From Vibrio parahaemolyticus (GTDB lineage Bacteria; Pseudomonadota; Gammaproteobacteria; Enterobacterales; Vibrionaceae), in NCBI RefSeq assembly GCF_900460535.1, contig NZ_UHIL01000002.1:1302001-1366000 (forward strand): DNA of 64,000 bases, read 5' to 3'. The position numbers were made by a program, and so were the translations under genes. Numbering within the stretch: position 1 is the stretch's first letter; each line of letters opens with the position of its first letter. Shown here piece after piece: positions 63,569-64,000 of the stretch. Below the pieces are notes generated by a model. That model was not told the DNA's origin. It searched no databases and saw nothing but the letters and a program-made list of their open reading frames with translations.

Positions 63569-64000
63569 ATGACTCGTTTGGTTCCCTTATTTATTGATGG
63601 TGAGTTTCGTGAGTCTCAAACCTCAGATTGGGTTGAAGTCACCAATCCCGCCACCAATGACGTAATCGCGTATGTGCCATGTTCGACAAATGCTGAGATG
63701 AAAGCGGCCATCGAAAGTGCGCAAACGGCTTTTCAATCTTGGAAAGAGGTGGCGGTATCAGAGCGAGCGCGTTTGATGCTTCGCTATCAGCATCTTTTGA
63801 AAGAACATCATGATGAAATCGCGACCTTGCTTTCGCACGAAACGGGCAAAATCTTTGCCGATGCCAAAGGCGATGTTTGGCGCGGCATAGAAGTGGTTGA
63901 GCAAGCGGCCAACATTGCCAGCAACCTGATGGGAGAAACGGTCGAAAATGTCGCGACTGAGATCGACAGCTACTCGATAATCCAGCCTTTGGGTGTGTGC
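63569..64000 (+). CDS. mmsA: Methylmalonate-semialdehyde dehydrogenase (CoA-acylating), N-terminal part
   Basis: The first 144 codons of an aldehyde dehydrogenase-fold enzyme; the gene runs off the window. In valine breakdown it turns (methyl)malonate semialdehyde into propionyl- or acetyl-CoA. Typical starts of the family are visible: LFIDGEFRESQTSDWVEVTN, VIAYVPCSTNAEMKAAIESA, LSHETGKIFADAKGDVWRGI, and EVVEQAAN then LMGETVENVATEIDSYSI, with QPLGVC at the edge. The catalytic cysteine lies beyond the window. The ATG 63569 is 6 bases after AAGGAG, and an ATG three bases earlier is too close. Probably an operon with the thiolase gene and further valine genes downstream. Confidence 0.9.
   Translation, partial: MTRLVPLFIDGEFRESQTSDWVEVTNPATNDVIAYVPCSTNAEMKAAIESAQTAFQSWKEVAVSERARLMLRYQHLLKEHHDEIATLLSHETGKIFADAKGDVWRGIEVVEQAANIASNLMGETVENVATEIDSYSIIQPLGVC

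Noticed and set aside
1..64000. CRISPR array, prophage or toxin-antitoxin locus
   Set aside because: No regularly spaced repeats, phage structural genes or recognisable toxin-antitoxin pairs were seen. The two 109-aa genes are paralogues with separate transcripts, not a toxin-antitoxin pair.

Overview
The window reads as part of the second chromosome of a marine Vibrio, most likely of the Harveyi clade (V. parahaemolyticus, V. alginolyticus, V. campbellii and relatives). The reasons are the mid-40s GC content, closely packed genes with strong AGGAG-type ribosome binding sites, and the gene set: several MCPs including an Aer, GGDEF/EAL proteins, a second trpB, a stand-alone ackA, rnb next to deaD, phhAB facing aacS, and a liu leucine-degradation cluster. 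This is inference from gene content; no database was searched. There is no prophage, CRISPR array or complete insertion sequence. Nearly all genes look intact.

Layout. 1-9.1 kb: the end of an MCP, dps, a HAD phosphatase, a sugar dehydrogenase, an iron alcohol dehydrogenase, elbB with an unlisted 51-aa gene in front, yddG, a transposase scrap, a GNAT-like gene and two tandem 109-aa winged-helix-like paralogues. 9.1-15.2 kb: a CDF transporter, a LysR regulator, a methyltransferase, then aacS divergent from phhAB across a TyrR-like operator. 15.4-26.6 kb: a choice-of-anchor I lipoprotein, small conserved genes (HopJ, DUF1289/CWC, DUF3820, VF530), two DEAD-box helicases, an orphan trpB with a structured leader, pcp and a CobW GTPase. 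26.7-36.9 kb: an orphan MshQ-like giant protein, an IclR/degenerate-arginase pair, a CSS-EAL phosphodiesterase, ModF, and Aer with an unlisted 57-aa gene behind it.

37.0-42.7 kb is a self-contained sulfatase module: a Ser-type sulfatase, its radical-SAM maturase and two LysR regulators. It is bracketed by two almost identical terminators and abuts the 3' end of a tRNA-Ser gene, which makes it the best candidate for an acquired unit. 43.1-56.9 kb: a MaoC hydratase with an extra N-terminal domain, a PstS-like protein, a DUF3024 protein, an AraC regulator, RNase II divergent from DeaD, a GGDEF-EAL protein, acetate kinase, a PAS-MCP and two membrane proteins. 57.0-64.0 kb: the liu regulon, with liuR-A-B-C-E on one strand and a thiolase plus mmsA (cut by the window end) on the other. 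The biotin-carboxylase subunit gene liuD is missing from its usual place.

Linked functions: phhAB starts phenylalanine breakdown, which ends in fumarate and acetoacetate. HMG-CoA lyase of the liu pathway also yields acetoacetate. AacS and the thiolase can turn acetoacetate into acetyl-CoA. RNA metabolism is well represented, with three DEAD-box helicases and RNase II.
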